DNA of 64,000 nucleotides from Anomalospiza imberbis. Taxonomy: Eukaryota; Chordata; Aves; Passeriformes; Viduidae. Under the pieces are notes generated by a model, which saw only the letters and a program-made list of their open reading frames with translations, was not told the DNA's origin and did not search any database. Where the stretch lies: positions 540,001-604,000 of the forward strand of contig NC_089701.1 in assembly GCF_031753505.1 (NCBI RefSeq), given 5' to 3'. Below are positions 23,310 to 34,320 of the stretch, piece by piece. The translations under genes were made by a program, and so were the position numbers. Each line of letters starts with the position of its first letter. Position 1 is the first letter of the stretch.

Positions 23310-24380
23310 TAATTGTCTTGTTAAATATAAATGGGCTGGTGATTTCTTAAAACTGGAAGAGTGTGGAAAGCCATTAGGAAGAGGATAATACCAGTGGTAT
23401 TTAAAAATTAAAATCAGCTGTAGCCAATCCCAGCAGCAGCAGCTTTGTCCTTTGGAGCCTGACTTTGACTGTCGCTCATGGATGCTATAAACACAGGGCT
23501 GTGCTCGCAGCCAGGCAATAAAGTGACTGGTGCATTTCTCTTTGCTTTATACACCACTGTATTGATTTTGTAGTTTATTTTTTCTTGGAGGAGAAACTAA
23601 GGTATTGCGATTTCATTTAGGTACTGCATTATAATTTCCCTGATGATTTTGTCAAATGTTCCTGGAGGAGAACACCTTCTCCCGGCGAGCAGGATTCAAA
23701 GACACCAAGCCGACTAATCCATACCTAATTGGATGAAATCGTTATGCACTTTCCCTCCTTTTGGAGGTTTTTTCAGAGTTCCCGGTTCCTTAGGGATCCT
23801 AAAAGCCACTGAAGAGGTTATTATAGTATGTCCTCGGGGATGTTTAATACCCTAGCCCTGTTCAGACATGCAAATAATCTAATTCAAAAGCCTCCTAATT
23901 AGCAAGCCAGCTACAGTTCTGGATAAGGGGAGAGAGAGAGGGAGAGAAAGAGAGATCTAAAAGGACGGTGCTTTTTCCTTTTATAGGCTGCCATTGTGCA
24001 AAAGGCAGCATAATGGATAAAAAGTAATTGTTCTGATTTTAATTGCTATCCACTATTTATAGTTTTGTTCTGTCATCTGAATAATGAGGGGATTTTGTTC
24101 CTGCAGCTCATGCTAAACACGCTGCAACTGCAGCAACACAGGATGCAGCAAGAGCTTAGCATCTCTTCTTGGAAGCACAATCTTGCCCAGCAGAGATGGA
24201 CCAAGTAAAGGATGCTAAGCTCGTTAATGAATTAGCCATTTAATTGATATAATTAGGGATAATTATTTTCTTTTAATTTATTGCCAATTTTAGGACAATT
24301 AGACTAAACAGCGGTGAAGCAGATCACAGAGGGTCCTGTGCAATCCCAGTGAAAGCTCTTGCCCTAAATGAAATGGTTTA
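23310..24380. promoter_or_regulatory. Cluster of candidate conserved non-coding elements
   Basis: About 1 kb of AT-rich complex sequence, the longest such run in the first half. It contains an OTX/PITX-type TAATCC (23715-23720), a TAATTGG (23726-23732), a POU octamer ATGCAAAT (23868-23875) followed by TAATCTAATT, and TTAATGAATTAGCC near 24224. A purine run (GA-rich, 23930-23957) sits in the middle. Together these resemble a neural or craniofacial enhancer cluster; that reading is inference from motif content. Confidence 0.45.
23930..23957. repeat. GA-rich polypurine run
   Basis: An imperfect GAGAGAGGGAGAGAAAGAGAG run inside the AT-rich island. GAGA tracts may be nucleosome-excluding or simply a degenerate microsatellite. 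Confidence 0.8.
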
Positions 24381-25240
24381 AATATTAGGGATGTGCAGGT
24401 GAAGGGAGCTGAGGGTGGCTCCTGGCTCACCTCGCTGGTCCTGAGGAGGAGACAGGACAGCCTGCACAGCCTTCCTCTGCTGAGGAGGTGCCTGGTCCCT
24501 GCAAACAGCTCCTCATCTGCGGTGCGTGGCACTGGGATGGTCCCCACTACAGCCAGCAGACCTTATTCTTGCTGCTGTGAGCTCTGCATCCAGGCTGAAG
24601 CTGCACTGCACTGTGCTGCCATGTCCAGACAAAGATTAAATTTATAAAGACCTGCTCAGTCAGCTGGTGCTAAAGCACGGCGATACCTGATTCACGAGGA
24701 ACAAAATGCAGAGAAAACCGAAAGCAGGACTGAGGCCAAGCCTGTGTGCGTGCGGAGCAGAAGCATCACAAAGGCTCCGGGTCCCCGGGGGCTCGGGGGC
24801 AGCTGCAGCGCTGCCCTCGGAGGGGGCAGGAGCAGGAGCCCCATCCCTGCGCCTCCCGCCGCTGCCGCAGCAGGACGAGGGGCTTCAGGTGCAAGGTGTG
24901 CCTGGGGGAGCGTGGCAGGGCCCTGGGGCGAGGAGCTGAGCCCGGAGCGGCACGAGGGGGGAGGCTGGCCCTGGCCTCACCCTGCCCAGAGCCACCTCCG
25001 GGTGCGCACGCCGGTGCCAGTGCCCTGTGCAGAGCGGGCAGCCCCTGCGCTCCTGCTGGCCAGCCTGGCCACACCTTCCCACCTCCCTGTCCGGCTCGCA
25101 CCCCCGCGGCCCAAATGCCACCGGCCCGTTCGCAGTGGCACGGGGGGCAGGAGCTGTGGCTGAGTGCAGGGCTTGCCAAGCCCGTCTCCCCCAGCGATGC
25201 TCACTCTGCTGCACGTGGCACCGCTCGTCACTTCATTATC
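24381..25240. other. GC-rich spacer with a CpG-dense patch (24740-25240)
   Basis: From 24740 to 25240 the sequence is strongly GC-rich with many CG dinucleotides against a CpG-poor background. Several frames are open for 80-190 codons on both strands, as expected of GC-rich DNA, and none has a recognisable domain. It could be a small CpG island or just high-GC spacer. Confidence 0.4.
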
Positions 25241-25380
25241 CTATTAGAGACCCACACAGCACCTGCTCAATTGGAGCCTCGTGTGCTAGCAATTAATATG
25301 TTATGCCCTGATTAATTAGCAGGGTTAATTATGATTGCTGTTGCTTAAGCCTATGTAGAGATAGACGGCATCATGTTGCT
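25241..25380. promoter_or_regulatory. Candidate conserved element with repeated TTAATTA sites
   Basis: Two homeodomain-type TTAATTA sites (25312-25318 and 25325-25331) lie 13 bp apart, with AATTAATATG just upstream (25291-25300). The spacing of about 1.2 helical turns would suit cooperative homeodomain binding. Inferred. Confidence 0.4.
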
Positions 25381-26429
25381 GTGACTTGCCGAGGTGGGGA
25401 TGCGCCCCTGGGAATGGGGACCAGCGGGGGCGAGCCGCACCACCCCGGCGGGCCGCCCTCGCCGCCCTGCTGTGCCCCGGGCTGGGCTGTCGCCTCTCTG
25501 CTGGCCCAATTAGCGACTCCTTGTAGGGTGGCAGCTCACACTTCCTTCGGGAGCTGGAGCCCCACAGCTGATCCCGCAGGCACTGGGCTCCTGTGGATGT
25601 GTTCACACTTTACTCAGTGTACCTTCAAAGTGACTTCTTCACCTGTAGTAGAGCAATCACTCTACAGATACTCTGGGCTTTCCCTGTGCTCAGGAGCTCC
25701 TGGCCAGTTTTTCCAGTGCCTGCAGTCATGGGCAGCTCCAGCTCAGTCAGTGAGTGCCGGGCAAGGGCAGCACAGCCATGGGGCCAGGGGCTGCTCAGGA
25801 GGGATTCCTCAGCTTCACAGTCACAAAAGCTGGCTGAGAACCACGGGCCAGGCTCCAATCTGGCACACAGCTGAGCATCTCCCATTTCCCATTAAGGTTT
25901 TGATTTGTCTGTGCATGAAATAGTGAGACTTGGGGTCTTTTTGGCAGTTGTGAGTGAGAGATGACCACCCTTCTCATTGACTTATCCCTTTGAAGCTATC
26001 ATCACTCATTTCTCTTGGGAAGAGAATGTGAGGCACTGGTAAATAATATAGGGTTGTGTATTTCTTTATCTCCCATAGTGTGTTGTCTCCTACATGCTGT
26101 TCTGTTCTAACAACATCCATCAAGACAAATGCATACCTGAGAACAGCCTCCCTCAAACCTCAGAAATCTGTTTCTGAGGTCACCAACTATACAGAAAAGA
26201 CAAAGAAGAAACAAGAAGGAAATTGTACAAACAATTAAACATTTTTTTTCCAGAGACAGAGAGGACTCCCCTTGTCTGCACAAGGCAAGCACCAAAATAA
26301 GAATGCCACATCTCAAACACAAGGCAATCTATTATTCTCAGAGCAGTAACATGATACATTATCAGCCACCTTATCCTAGCAAAATGTATCATTACCTGCA
26401 CTTTCTGCACTTTCCAGATCAATCCACTT
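25381..26429. other. Non-coding, nothing recognised
   Basis: GC-rich to about 25860, then AT-rich. No transposon or coding exon is recognised. Confidence 0.42.
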
Positions 26430-27440
26430 TAAAAATGTAGTAATATAGAAGGGTATTAGGTACTAGAAAACTCATTATGAAAATGGCGCACTCAAATTCT
26501 TTAAAGGTGATATTTCATAAAATATACTATGCCTAGCTCTTGGCTCAATCATTCTTTTTAATAGCTCCATAGCAGCCAGAAAATAAAGTATTCATGAAGA
26601 TTGAAGAAGATGATCCCATGAACTTCAATTTAATTGGTGCAAATTAAAACGATCCATCTTTTCACGCTGCCCGTCTATCTCCAATCATCAGTGCACCGCA
26701 CGTCCAGCACCCTGATTACAATTATCTTTTAATAGGAAAACTTGTCACTTTTTGTGTGATTTACATAAGCTTGCACAAACTTACTGGTATCATTTAGGGT
26801 TGGAATGTATGATTTTTTTTTTCCATTCAAGTCCCCTGATATGGTTGGGGGAGGGGGTGCCCAGAGGTGAGGTGAGCTCTTGGCGGGGGGCTCATTTACT
26901 GCACTTAAAGCCCGGACTTGTACAAGAAGAATGCCAGAACGAAGCCTTCAATACATCTTCATCCAGCAGACCTCCCCCCAAAGAAGTGCTAATGCAGTCA
27001 GATTTCATGGTGTCTTTGCAATGACCATTGCAATTACAATACAAAAACCTAGATGACATTTTGACTTTTAATTAGGAGGGAAATGATGCTGGTCCCTGCT
27101 GATGGCTCTCTCTCTCCCTCCGACTGCTCCTAGCACTCCCATCCTGAGAAGGTACCCTGCAGGGTTTAATAAGCCATCAAATCATAGTGGTGTGGGACGT
27201 ATTCTCAAGAGTTCAAATAAAATTATCATAAATGTATGTTTACTGTTCCTGGCCTAGTGTCTGGGATCTGGCTGAGGGCCCTCCAGCCAGCAGCAGCACA
27301 AAGCACCCACAGTATTAATTATTGTTACTATCATTATTACTATTTTCTTTGTGATGACCACAATCTAACGGCAAGGATGCTGCGGAGTGATTCATTGTCT
27401 GAAGCCATTTATGTATAATATGTTTCAATTTTTTTTCCTT
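26430..27440. promoter_or_regulatory. Candidate conserved non-coding cluster
   Basis: AT-rich complex sequence at 26430-26800, 26990-27240 and 27300-27440, separated by a G-rich bit around 26845-26890. Notable words are CAATTTAATTGGTGC (about 26624), ATGACCATTGCAATTACAA (about 27021) and TTTTAATTAGGAGG (about 27065). No transposon is recognised. Enhancer-like; inferred. Confidence 0.38.
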
Positions 27441-28280
27441 ATCTTTGAAAGGCAACCCTCCTTATCACAGATGGCTTCTATCCCTAAAGATGTTGGGAGA
27501 TTTAGCTCTGTCTTCTGAGGCTGGGATTTCCTATGCATGGAAATAATGAGCATTGTTTAGCTGCTGTCCATGTGCTCCCTGATAGCGTCCACCTGAAAGG
27601 AGAGCCTGGGAACCTGCAGAGCAGCCTGTGCCTTCCCCATGGTCCCCCTGAACCTGCTCACACCTCCACTGAAGCACATGGAGGAACAGTTTTTAATAAG
27701 CTCTGATTTCCAGCTCCCTCTCTTCCCCAGCCAGGAGCAGAGGCCGCCTCACCCAGGCCCCCGTGGAGGTCATCAGCCTGCAAGTATTAAACTTTTTAGC
27801 ACATCCACTGCAGAGCAATTTTTAGGACTCCTTTGCCGGCGGAGTTCAAATGAAACTCATGGCTGATCTCATTAAGCACTTGTCTCATTTTGGTGCATGA
27901 ATATTAAACAGGAACATGTGTGAGCAGGACGCTGCAGAAAGAACATTTTTCCTCTCAGCAGCGCTTGCCGCAGCGGCCGGCGCGGCCGGACTGGCATCCC
28001 GGGGGTCAGCCCTGCCTCCCGCAGCGCCGGGCGGCCGTGCCGGAGCTGCAGCCCAAGGGCAGATGTTCACTGTGCCCCGAGCTGCTGGAGAGCAGGAGGG
28101 TGGACAGCGAGGGCTGCAGTCCTGGGAGGAATGGTATTTGGGAGAGTATGCCATGGCAGAAAATTCCTCACACCTGTCCTGCACCAGGTGCCCCAGGAGG
28201 GCCAGTGAGGGACGGCCATGGGACAGTGGCAAGGGAGGGAGCCCCGCTCCCCTTCCTCCCCCACCGCCAGTGCCCAGGCA
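27441..28280. other. Non-coding spacer with CpG-dense patch (27950-28070)
   Basis: The patch around 27950-28070 is rich in CCG/CGG trinucleotides. Open frames of 140-280 codons cross it on both strands without recognisable protein character. Confidence 0.4.
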
Positions 28281-28640
28281 GCTCCCCAGAGCTCTCCCCA
28301 TCAGTCTTTTGTCACAGCAAACACCACCGGTCACTGTGACCCAAATAAACTCCAGTCTCCTTGATCTATCAGGGAAACGTGCAGTGCTGACCTGCCATAA
28401 ATCCCGGGGCGGCGGGAGCAGTGCCCACACCCAGGCCCCGCTGGCCCGGCCAGCCGCCCACCTGCTGCGCTCCCCGGTAAGCAGGTAATCATGAGCTGCC
28501 ACGGAAAGGTGACCCATTACCGTGATGGATTTGGTGTGAAAAACAAATGGACTGAGACCTGCGGAATGCTGTCCTTGCTGCACCTTGGCCTTTTGTCCTG
28601 TCATATCAATATCCGCATGGGGCTCGTTACGCTGACGGGA
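28281..28640. promoter_or_regulatory. Candidate conserved non-coding element
   Basis: Complex sequence with discrete words such as TTTTGTCACAGCAAACACC, CAGGTAATCATGAGC and TATCAATATCCGCATGG, flanked on both sides by monotonous GC-rich spacer. Inferred enhancer-like element. Confidence 0.38.
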
Positions 28641-30420
28641 GCGCGGGGTCGGCCCCCCGGCCGAGCTCACCAGGACACGCTGCCCGCTCTGCCAGCGGGC
28701 ACTGCCCGCCACCCTGCTCCACACGTGCTCCCTGCACTTGCTCTTCCCGCTCCTGGTGAGGCTCAGCCCTCTCCATGGTGAAGGGGCTTAGTCCCACCAG
28801 CACCGGCCAAGCAGCTGCCAGGACTGAACGATGCCCAGAACGCGGCACAGCCCAACCACCCCGGCCGTGCTCACTGTGGCACCCCAGGAGCTGCTGCAGC
28901 TGGGAGCGAGATGTGGGGACGTCTGCCATCACCACAGGGAGGAGGAGGAGGAGGGAGAGCCGGCAGAGCTGACCTTGAGGCTGCCTGAGATTGACCCTGA
29001 AGCAGCGAGATTCTCCATTCTGTTCACAGGCACTGTCATCTCTCACCTTGCAGTGAGTGCTCTCCTTGCCCATTTATCATCACAAATGTTTCTATTTAGG
29101 CTTATTTGTTTGTACAGTTAAGCCCTGTTACATTTACACCAAGAAGAAGGACAAATTGTGATTTTATCCAATGTTAGATCATATCACTCCTTGCTACAAC
29201 TTTCACAGCATTAATAAGGATAAAGGGAGACTTTGGAGAAATTCAATAATACAGCACATGTGATAACAGCCCAGCCAAGTGCTCTGGGGAGGGAGTGAAT
29301 TCCACAGCAGAGCCACAGCTGTGGCTGCCCCTTTGTGCCCACATCACCTTGTCTCCCCAGGAAGGATTTCTGCACTGGCTGAATGTGGCAAACACAATTC
29401 CAGCGATGAGGTCTTGCTCATTATGGAGCATTAGTCTGCCCGCTAGAACCCTTCATTCCCTGAACAGTATCTTGCTCTTACACAAAACTCCAGATGTCTG
29501 TAGAGTTCCCAGCTCTTCCTGCCAGCACTCACCAGGCACAGAAATGGGCTATTTTTTTTTTTTTAAGACAGAAGTGGTAGCAAAAATGTGCCAAAACAAT
29601 GGCAAGTCTGGGAAAGCAGAGCACGCAATGATGGAGAGCAGTACCCAGAAATCAGAAGTGCCAGGATGCACTGGAGTGCCTAGAAGGAGGTCACTACCCG
29701 GAGCCGTGGGCATCTCCAGGAGCTCCCAGCACCTACCACTGCCAGGCAAAGCTCTTGGCCCACTGTCACCTTGGTCCTGGCATGGAGGGGACCAGGAAGC
29801 ACCTGTGCAGATGTGTCACTTGAGGTGGGAGCATCTTCACTAGCACCTCTGTGCTTCTCATTGTCCATCTGAAGCTGCTCCTGGCCCGGGAGAGCTTGTT
29901 GCCCTCCCATGCCAGTGCCAGGAGCAGCAGTGCCAGACACGAGCACCCACCTGCACATCAGCCCAAACTCCATCTCATGGAAATCTCCCTGGGGATTGGC
30001 ACCTTTTCCCAGCAGGGAATCCAGTAGGTGCAAATGTGTATGAAAACCCTGCTGTGCTGGGACAAGTGTTTGCTGAGGCTGTGTCCGCCAGGGCTGTGCC
30101 CCAGGCTCCCCCTGCTCCCCTCAGCAAAGTGCCTGACAGCAGTGCGGGGCGGCAGGTGGCCACCCAGGGTGCAGGGTGGCCACTCCGGGTCCGTCCCGCT
30201 GGCGGCCACCCCGGGGTCCCCTCTGTGGTGGCTGTGCCAGAGCACGCTGCCGGCTGCGCCTGCTGGTTCTGGCCTGGGAGCTGCTGCCTCAAACCAATCA
30301 TCATTTATGTTATCCTTACAGCCGAGGGCACGCACCTTCAATCATTCTTCCTAGTTAGACACAATCACCAGCCAGATTTGTCTTGTTTAGCTGAAATGCA
30401 TACACAGTGGCTACACAGCC
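28641..30420. other. Non-coding spacer; poly-T run at 29552-29564
   Basis: GC-rich on both flanks, AT-richer in the middle (29040-29260). The T run (13 bases) could be the relic tail of a minus-strand retroposed copy, but no body of such an element is recognisable next to it. Confidence 0.42.
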
Positions 30421-30910
30421 CCGCGGATCCTCCGAGGAGGGTTTGCTAATCCCGCAGCCGAGCGCTCTCCGGCCCTGCCTGGCTTTCAAAGGGCCGCTTT
30501 TGGCTCGAGGGCAGCTCTGCTCCACGCCAACTCGCTTTCTCAGAACACGGCTGCTGCTTCGGAGCGGATCCAGATGTTTCCAGGAGCAGAGGCTGTGCCA
30601 GCCCTCGGCAGAGCTCAGCCCCGGCAGCGTGCGCTGGCTCTGCGGGCGCAGCGCCCCTTCCCTGCGCGGGGCTGAGAGCGGCCGTGAGAGAGCCCCGCTG
30701 AGAGGGGCCGTGCCCCGGGCTGGGGACGGGCCCTGCGAGCTCCCCGGTGGTCCCTCGGGGCCAGCGGGCCCTGCTCACGCTGGGCAATAGCTCCTTCCAT
30801 CCGCCCTCATCCTGCCCAGCTGCCGAGCCCGAGCCCCCGGTGGGGACACCCTGCGCCCGGCGGGCGGGGCGCGCTGGCCGCAGCCCTGCTGTCACACCGC
30901 CACCGCGCCT
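30421..30910. other. CpG-rich patch (possible CpG island)
   Basis: About 490 bp with high GC and frequent CG dinucleotides (for example CCCGCGGATCCTCCGAGG at 30420). It is bounded sharply on the right by a very AT-rich segment from 30925. It could be an orphan CpG island or the promoter of an unannotated transcript. No TATA box or first-exon structure can be argued. Confidence 0.42.
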
Positions 30911-30924
30911 CCCTTCCTACACAC

Positions 30925-31340
30925 ATCATTTTCTGTTTTTTTTATGATCAGCTGAAGATTTCCTTTTGCATCTGCCAAGGAACTATTTTCACAAATAAGT
31001 ATGTAAATCCTCTGTAAATGTATGCTAATTACTTATTTTAATTACAATGTAAATAAGTAATTACTGAATAATTTTTAAGTATTTACATGGGGTTGTGTGA
31101 TTTAAAAGCTAACTTGTTGGAAGTATAAAAACTATAAATTTTACGGTAATTATGCCACAATTTATACACTGTGGCCAAATACAATTTCCCTGTGCTTCGT
31201 AAGAGATAAATAAATATGTAATTCCCAGTAGTTACTGCAGAATAACAAAACTATTGCATGGTGGTTTTTTTCTCTTTTATGTGAAAAATGCCCATACACC
31301 AAACCCATTTGAAGCCAAGATTTTTCACAAGGATACTGAA
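30925..31340. promoter_or_regulatory. AT-rich candidate conserved element with inverted repeat
   Basis: Very AT-rich, with a perfect 13-bp inverted repeat (31026-31063) and repeated AATAAGTA / TAATTAC words. The abrupt switch from a CpG-rich patch to this AT-rich island is striking. It may be regulatory or a matrix-attachment-like segment; inferred. Confidence 0.36.
31026..31063. other. Perfect 13-bp inverted repeat
   Basis: TAATTACTTATTT (31026-31038) is matched exactly by AAATAAGTAATTA (31051-31063) across a 12-nt spacer that itself contains TAATTA. In total there are three homeodomain-type TAATTA cores in 38 bp. Confidence 0.9.
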
Positions 31341-31609
31341 CATTCATCCATGCGATGCTGAGGAAGTTCTGAAGGAGGAGAAGAAGGGAGGATTCTGAAG
31401 GAGGTTGCTAAAAAGGGTGGAAAGATAAAAGAAGGAAAAATGGCTTAAGGACCCCTGGTTCTCCCAGCCATTTCTGCCAGGGGATGGGGGTCCGTGCCAT
31501 GCCCGGGCTGTGGGTGCAGGGCTCCAGGGACCCCCCAGCCATGGCCCCCAGCTGTTGTGGCTGCAGTTTCCTGCGAAAGCTGATGCAGAAGCAGAGCCCG
31601 GCAAGAAAT
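31341..31609. other. Non-coding, purine-rich then GC-rich
   Basis: A purine-rich stretch at 31360-31440 is followed by GC-rich spacer. Nothing is recognised. Confidence 0.4.
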
Positions 31610-31980
31610 TGGCAATCAAAAGGTAAGTTTATAAACAGTTAAATTATATTTCCTGTGGGGTATTTTTTTATTAATTTCATTGCAATAATACATTAAACAC
31701 CAGCACTGTGAAAATTAGTGTTAATGAACATTAAATGTGTTGGACAATTTAAATGGTGTGTATATATCACCTCTCTTATTATTGGGATTGGCCCAGTGGT
31801 AATATCCTTTTATCGATCCTCTGCCTTTCTCCTTGCCTCCGTCCCTGTGGAAGTGGCCATGAAGGACACTGTAAGCACAGAGCTATCACAGACATAATCT
31901 TTTAGCACTTTAATAACACTGCAAGCAGCCATCACCCACCAGCCCTTAATAACTGTCTCCGTCAGCTCTTTAGAATTTGC
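31610..31980. promoter_or_regulatory. Candidate conserved non-coding element
   Basis: AT-rich complex sequence (TTAATTTCATTGC, TTAGTGTTAATGAAC, TTATTATTGGGATTGG) flanking the GC-rich minisatellite region. Inferred from composition. Confidence 0.33.
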
Positions 31981-32158
31981 AGATTGCACAGTCCTTCTAA
32001 ATCTCCCCTGAAAAGGCCGGGCTCGTTCGGGAGCCCCCGGGCGTGCCCCGGGCCTCCCTGTCCGGGCAGGGTCCCCGCACGCCGCCTGCTCCCGGAGCAG
32101 CTCCCGTGCAGCCTGCTCAGAGCCGGGCGGGCACGGGGCTGGCCGCGGCGGTGGTGGT
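31981..32158. other. CpG-rich flank of the 32.2-kb minisatellite
   Basis: High GC with many CG dinucleotides (GGGCGTGCCCCGGGCC near 32038). It forms the left shoulder of the modular array and may be part of the same GC-rich block. Confidence 0.45.
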
Positions 32159-32758
32159 GTGCCGTGCGGGCCGTGCCGTGCCGTGCCGTGCCGTGCCGTG
32201 CCGTGCCGTGCCGTGCGGGCTGTGCCAGTACCCGTGCGGGCTGTGCCAGTACCCGTGCGGGCCGTGCCGTGCCGTGCCGTGCGGGTTGTGCCAGTACCCG
32301 TGCGGGCTGTGCCAGTACCCGTGCGGGCCGTGCCGTGCGGGCTGTGCCAGTACCCGTGCGGGCCGTGCCAGTACCCGTGCGGGCTGTGCCAGTACCCGTC
32401 CGGGCTGTGCCAGTACCCGTGCGGGCTGTGCCGTGCCGTGCCGTGCCGTGCGGGTTGTGCCAGTACCCGTCCGGGCTGTGCCAGTACCCGTGCGGGCTGT
32501 GCCGTGCCGTGCCGTGCCAATGCGGGCTGTGCCAGTACCCGTGCGGGCTGTGCCAATGCGGGCTGTGCCAGTACCCGTGCGGGCCGTGCCGTGCGGGCTG
32601 TGCCAGTACCCGTGCGGGCTGTGCCAGTACAAGTGCGGGCTGTGCCAATGCGGGCTGTGCCAATGCGGGCTGTGCCAGTACCCGTGCGGGCCGTGCCGTG
32701 CGGGCTGTGCCAGTACCCGTGCCGTGCCGTGCCGTGCCCTGCCGTGCGGGCCGTGCCT
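32159..32758. repeat. Modular GC-rich minisatellite (5-, 15- and 21-bp units)
   Basis: The array combines runs of a GTGCC 5-mer, a 21-bp module beginning GTGCGGGCTGTGCCAGTACC and a 15-bp AATGCGGGCTGTGCC module in irregular order. The plus strand is almost free of A except in CAGTACC and CAATG. Every frame stays open on both strands, giving spurious frames of 210-440 codons (Ala/Cys/Gly/Pro/Val-rich on plus, Thr/Gly/Ala/His-rich on minus). The mixed unit lengths suggest repeated unequal exchange. Confidence 0.95.
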
Positions 32759-32821
32759 GTCCCGCGTCGGCAACGCGGCTCCGGGAGCTGCCGGTGATGA
32801 GGGCTGCTGGGGATCGCAGTC

Positions 32822-32884
32822 TGGGGGAGCCGGGGGAATTTGGGGGAGCCGGGGGGGATCTGGGGGAGCCAAGGGGGGCGGGGG
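32822..32884. repeat. Three imperfect 19-20-bp G-rich repeats
   Basis: TGGGGGAGCC starts each unit at about 32822, 32841 and 32861, with a variable G-rich remainder. Runs of 5-7 G make it a G-quadruplex candidate on the plus strand. Confidence 0.8.
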
Positions 32885-33157
32885 GCCGGTGCCACCTCAG
32901 CACGGCCACAGACGGTCCCCGGTGCAGCCGCGTGTGCGGGGCACTCCCTGCTCCTCCTGCACCTTCCCACTGCCACGGCGGCGCCCGACGTGGTGCTGGG
33001 GCATCCCAGGGCTCCGGCTGCAATCCCAGCACTTCCCAGAGAAGCTGCACGTCCTCGATGTCACATCAGTCCCTAAATCAAGAGCCCTCTAAAATCCTGC
33101 AAGCCCTGGGTCCCGCATCAGCACCTGCACCAGGTGTGCACAGAACCTGTGGGGTTT

Positions 33158-33371
33158 TGGAGCAGGAGTGGGCAGGCCCTGGCACAGGGTGCCCACGGCA
33201 GCTGTGGCTGCCCCTGGATTCCTGGAATTGTTCAGGGCCAGGCTGGACAGGGCTTGGAGCAGCCTGGGACAGTGGGAGGTGTCCCTGCCATGGCAGGGGT
33301 GTGGGATGAGATCAGATTTAAGGTCCTTCCAGCCCAAACCAGTCTGTGATTTGATGATTCAGTGATTCAGT
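33158..33371 (+). mobile_element. CR1 LINE 3' fragment, sense on plus strand
   Basis: The stretch matches the avian CR1 3' end in order: CAGGCCCTGGCACAGGGTGCCC, a GGCTGTGGCTGCCCCTGGAT block, GGCTTGGAGCAGCCTGGGACAG, GGTGTCCCTGCCATGGCAGG and AAGGTCCTTCCAGCCC. It finishes in TGATTCAG octamers, the 8-bp terminal repeats that CR1 ends in. It is 5'-truncated like nearly all CR1 copies and contains only the 3' part, with no intact coding region. Confidence 0.9.
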
Positions 33372-34320
33372 ATAAACCCAGAGCCTCGCCCGGGGCTCTG
33401 AGGGCTCAGCCTCAGGGCTCTGTATCTGCTCAAAGGTTTTCCTTCCAGCCAGCAGGCAGTGGGTGACCCTGGATCAGGCACATCCAGCCCTGGGAGCAGA
33501 AGTATGAGTTTCCTCAGCGATGTAACACCAGAGCTTCACAAATGCAGGTTAAGCCTCCTGCATGCTCTTGCTGCAGGGACGTGCTAATATCCCCATCAGG
33601 GAGCCGAGATATTTTTATGCCTCCACACTCGTCTAACATCAGAGTTTTGCTAATAACTGGATTTATGCAGTGGCACAGCTTTAAAAGAACAGGTTAAGGG
33701 GAAAATTGATCTGTATCCAGGAATGCCAAGTACCTGGATTAAGATGCTTTTTCCCACCCAGAACACTCAGCATTTCCACAGCTTTGCACATGTTCCAGGC
33801 ACGGGCCCCACTCCATTGCTTTCCTGGTGGATTATATAGCTGTTACAAAGGATTTTAAAAAATTAATGATCAAATGGCTGCGAGATCTGTGGGATGGTGT
33901 GGGATGCCTCCATCGACCAACATCTCTCCACAGTTGGAATTAGTTTCATTGCAAAATGCACTGGAGTATGAGCAAAGACAGCCTGAAAGCAGTTCCCACT
34001 GAACTCTGGCAGGTTTTCAGAGAATTTGTGAAATGTCCTTTCTGAGGACTGGGCAAGGCACTTCCAAGCCTTTTGTCTGGAATATGAAGGAGCACAGTAG
34101 GGGCTTTGAGTAGGTTGTTATAAAAATTGCTGACATAACAGTGCATGTCTGCTCCAAACCTGTCCGCAGATATGGAATTCCTAAAATTATCTCTCTGCCT
34201 CTCGGTGCATTATCTGCTTGTTCAGGGCTCTGTAAAGGCCTTAGGTGGGGGAAGCTCCAGCGAACCCTGCCCAGGAACGGCTGCAGGGCTGGGGACTGCA
34301 GCCACTGCCTGACAGAACAG
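33372..34320. other. Non-coding, nothing recognised
   Basis: Mixed composition with no repeat family or coding frame. Complex AT-richer bits occur at 33500-33720 and 33830-33900. Confidence 0.42.

Noticed and set aside
27885..28724. 279-codon minus-strand open frame
   Set aside because: It crosses GC-rich spacer and a CNE-like island alike. The composition is low-complexity, no family is recognisable, and opposing frames are open on the other strand.
29540..29580. Poly-T run as tail of a minus-strand processed pseudogene
   Set aside because: No gene-like body, target-site duplication or second hallmark is visible beside it.
31810..33309. Open frames of 250-440 codons on both strands
   Set aside because: They are read-through of the modular GTGCC/CAGTACC minisatellite, in which stop codons rarely form. 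The peptides are pure repeat, and several overlapping frames on both strands are open at once.
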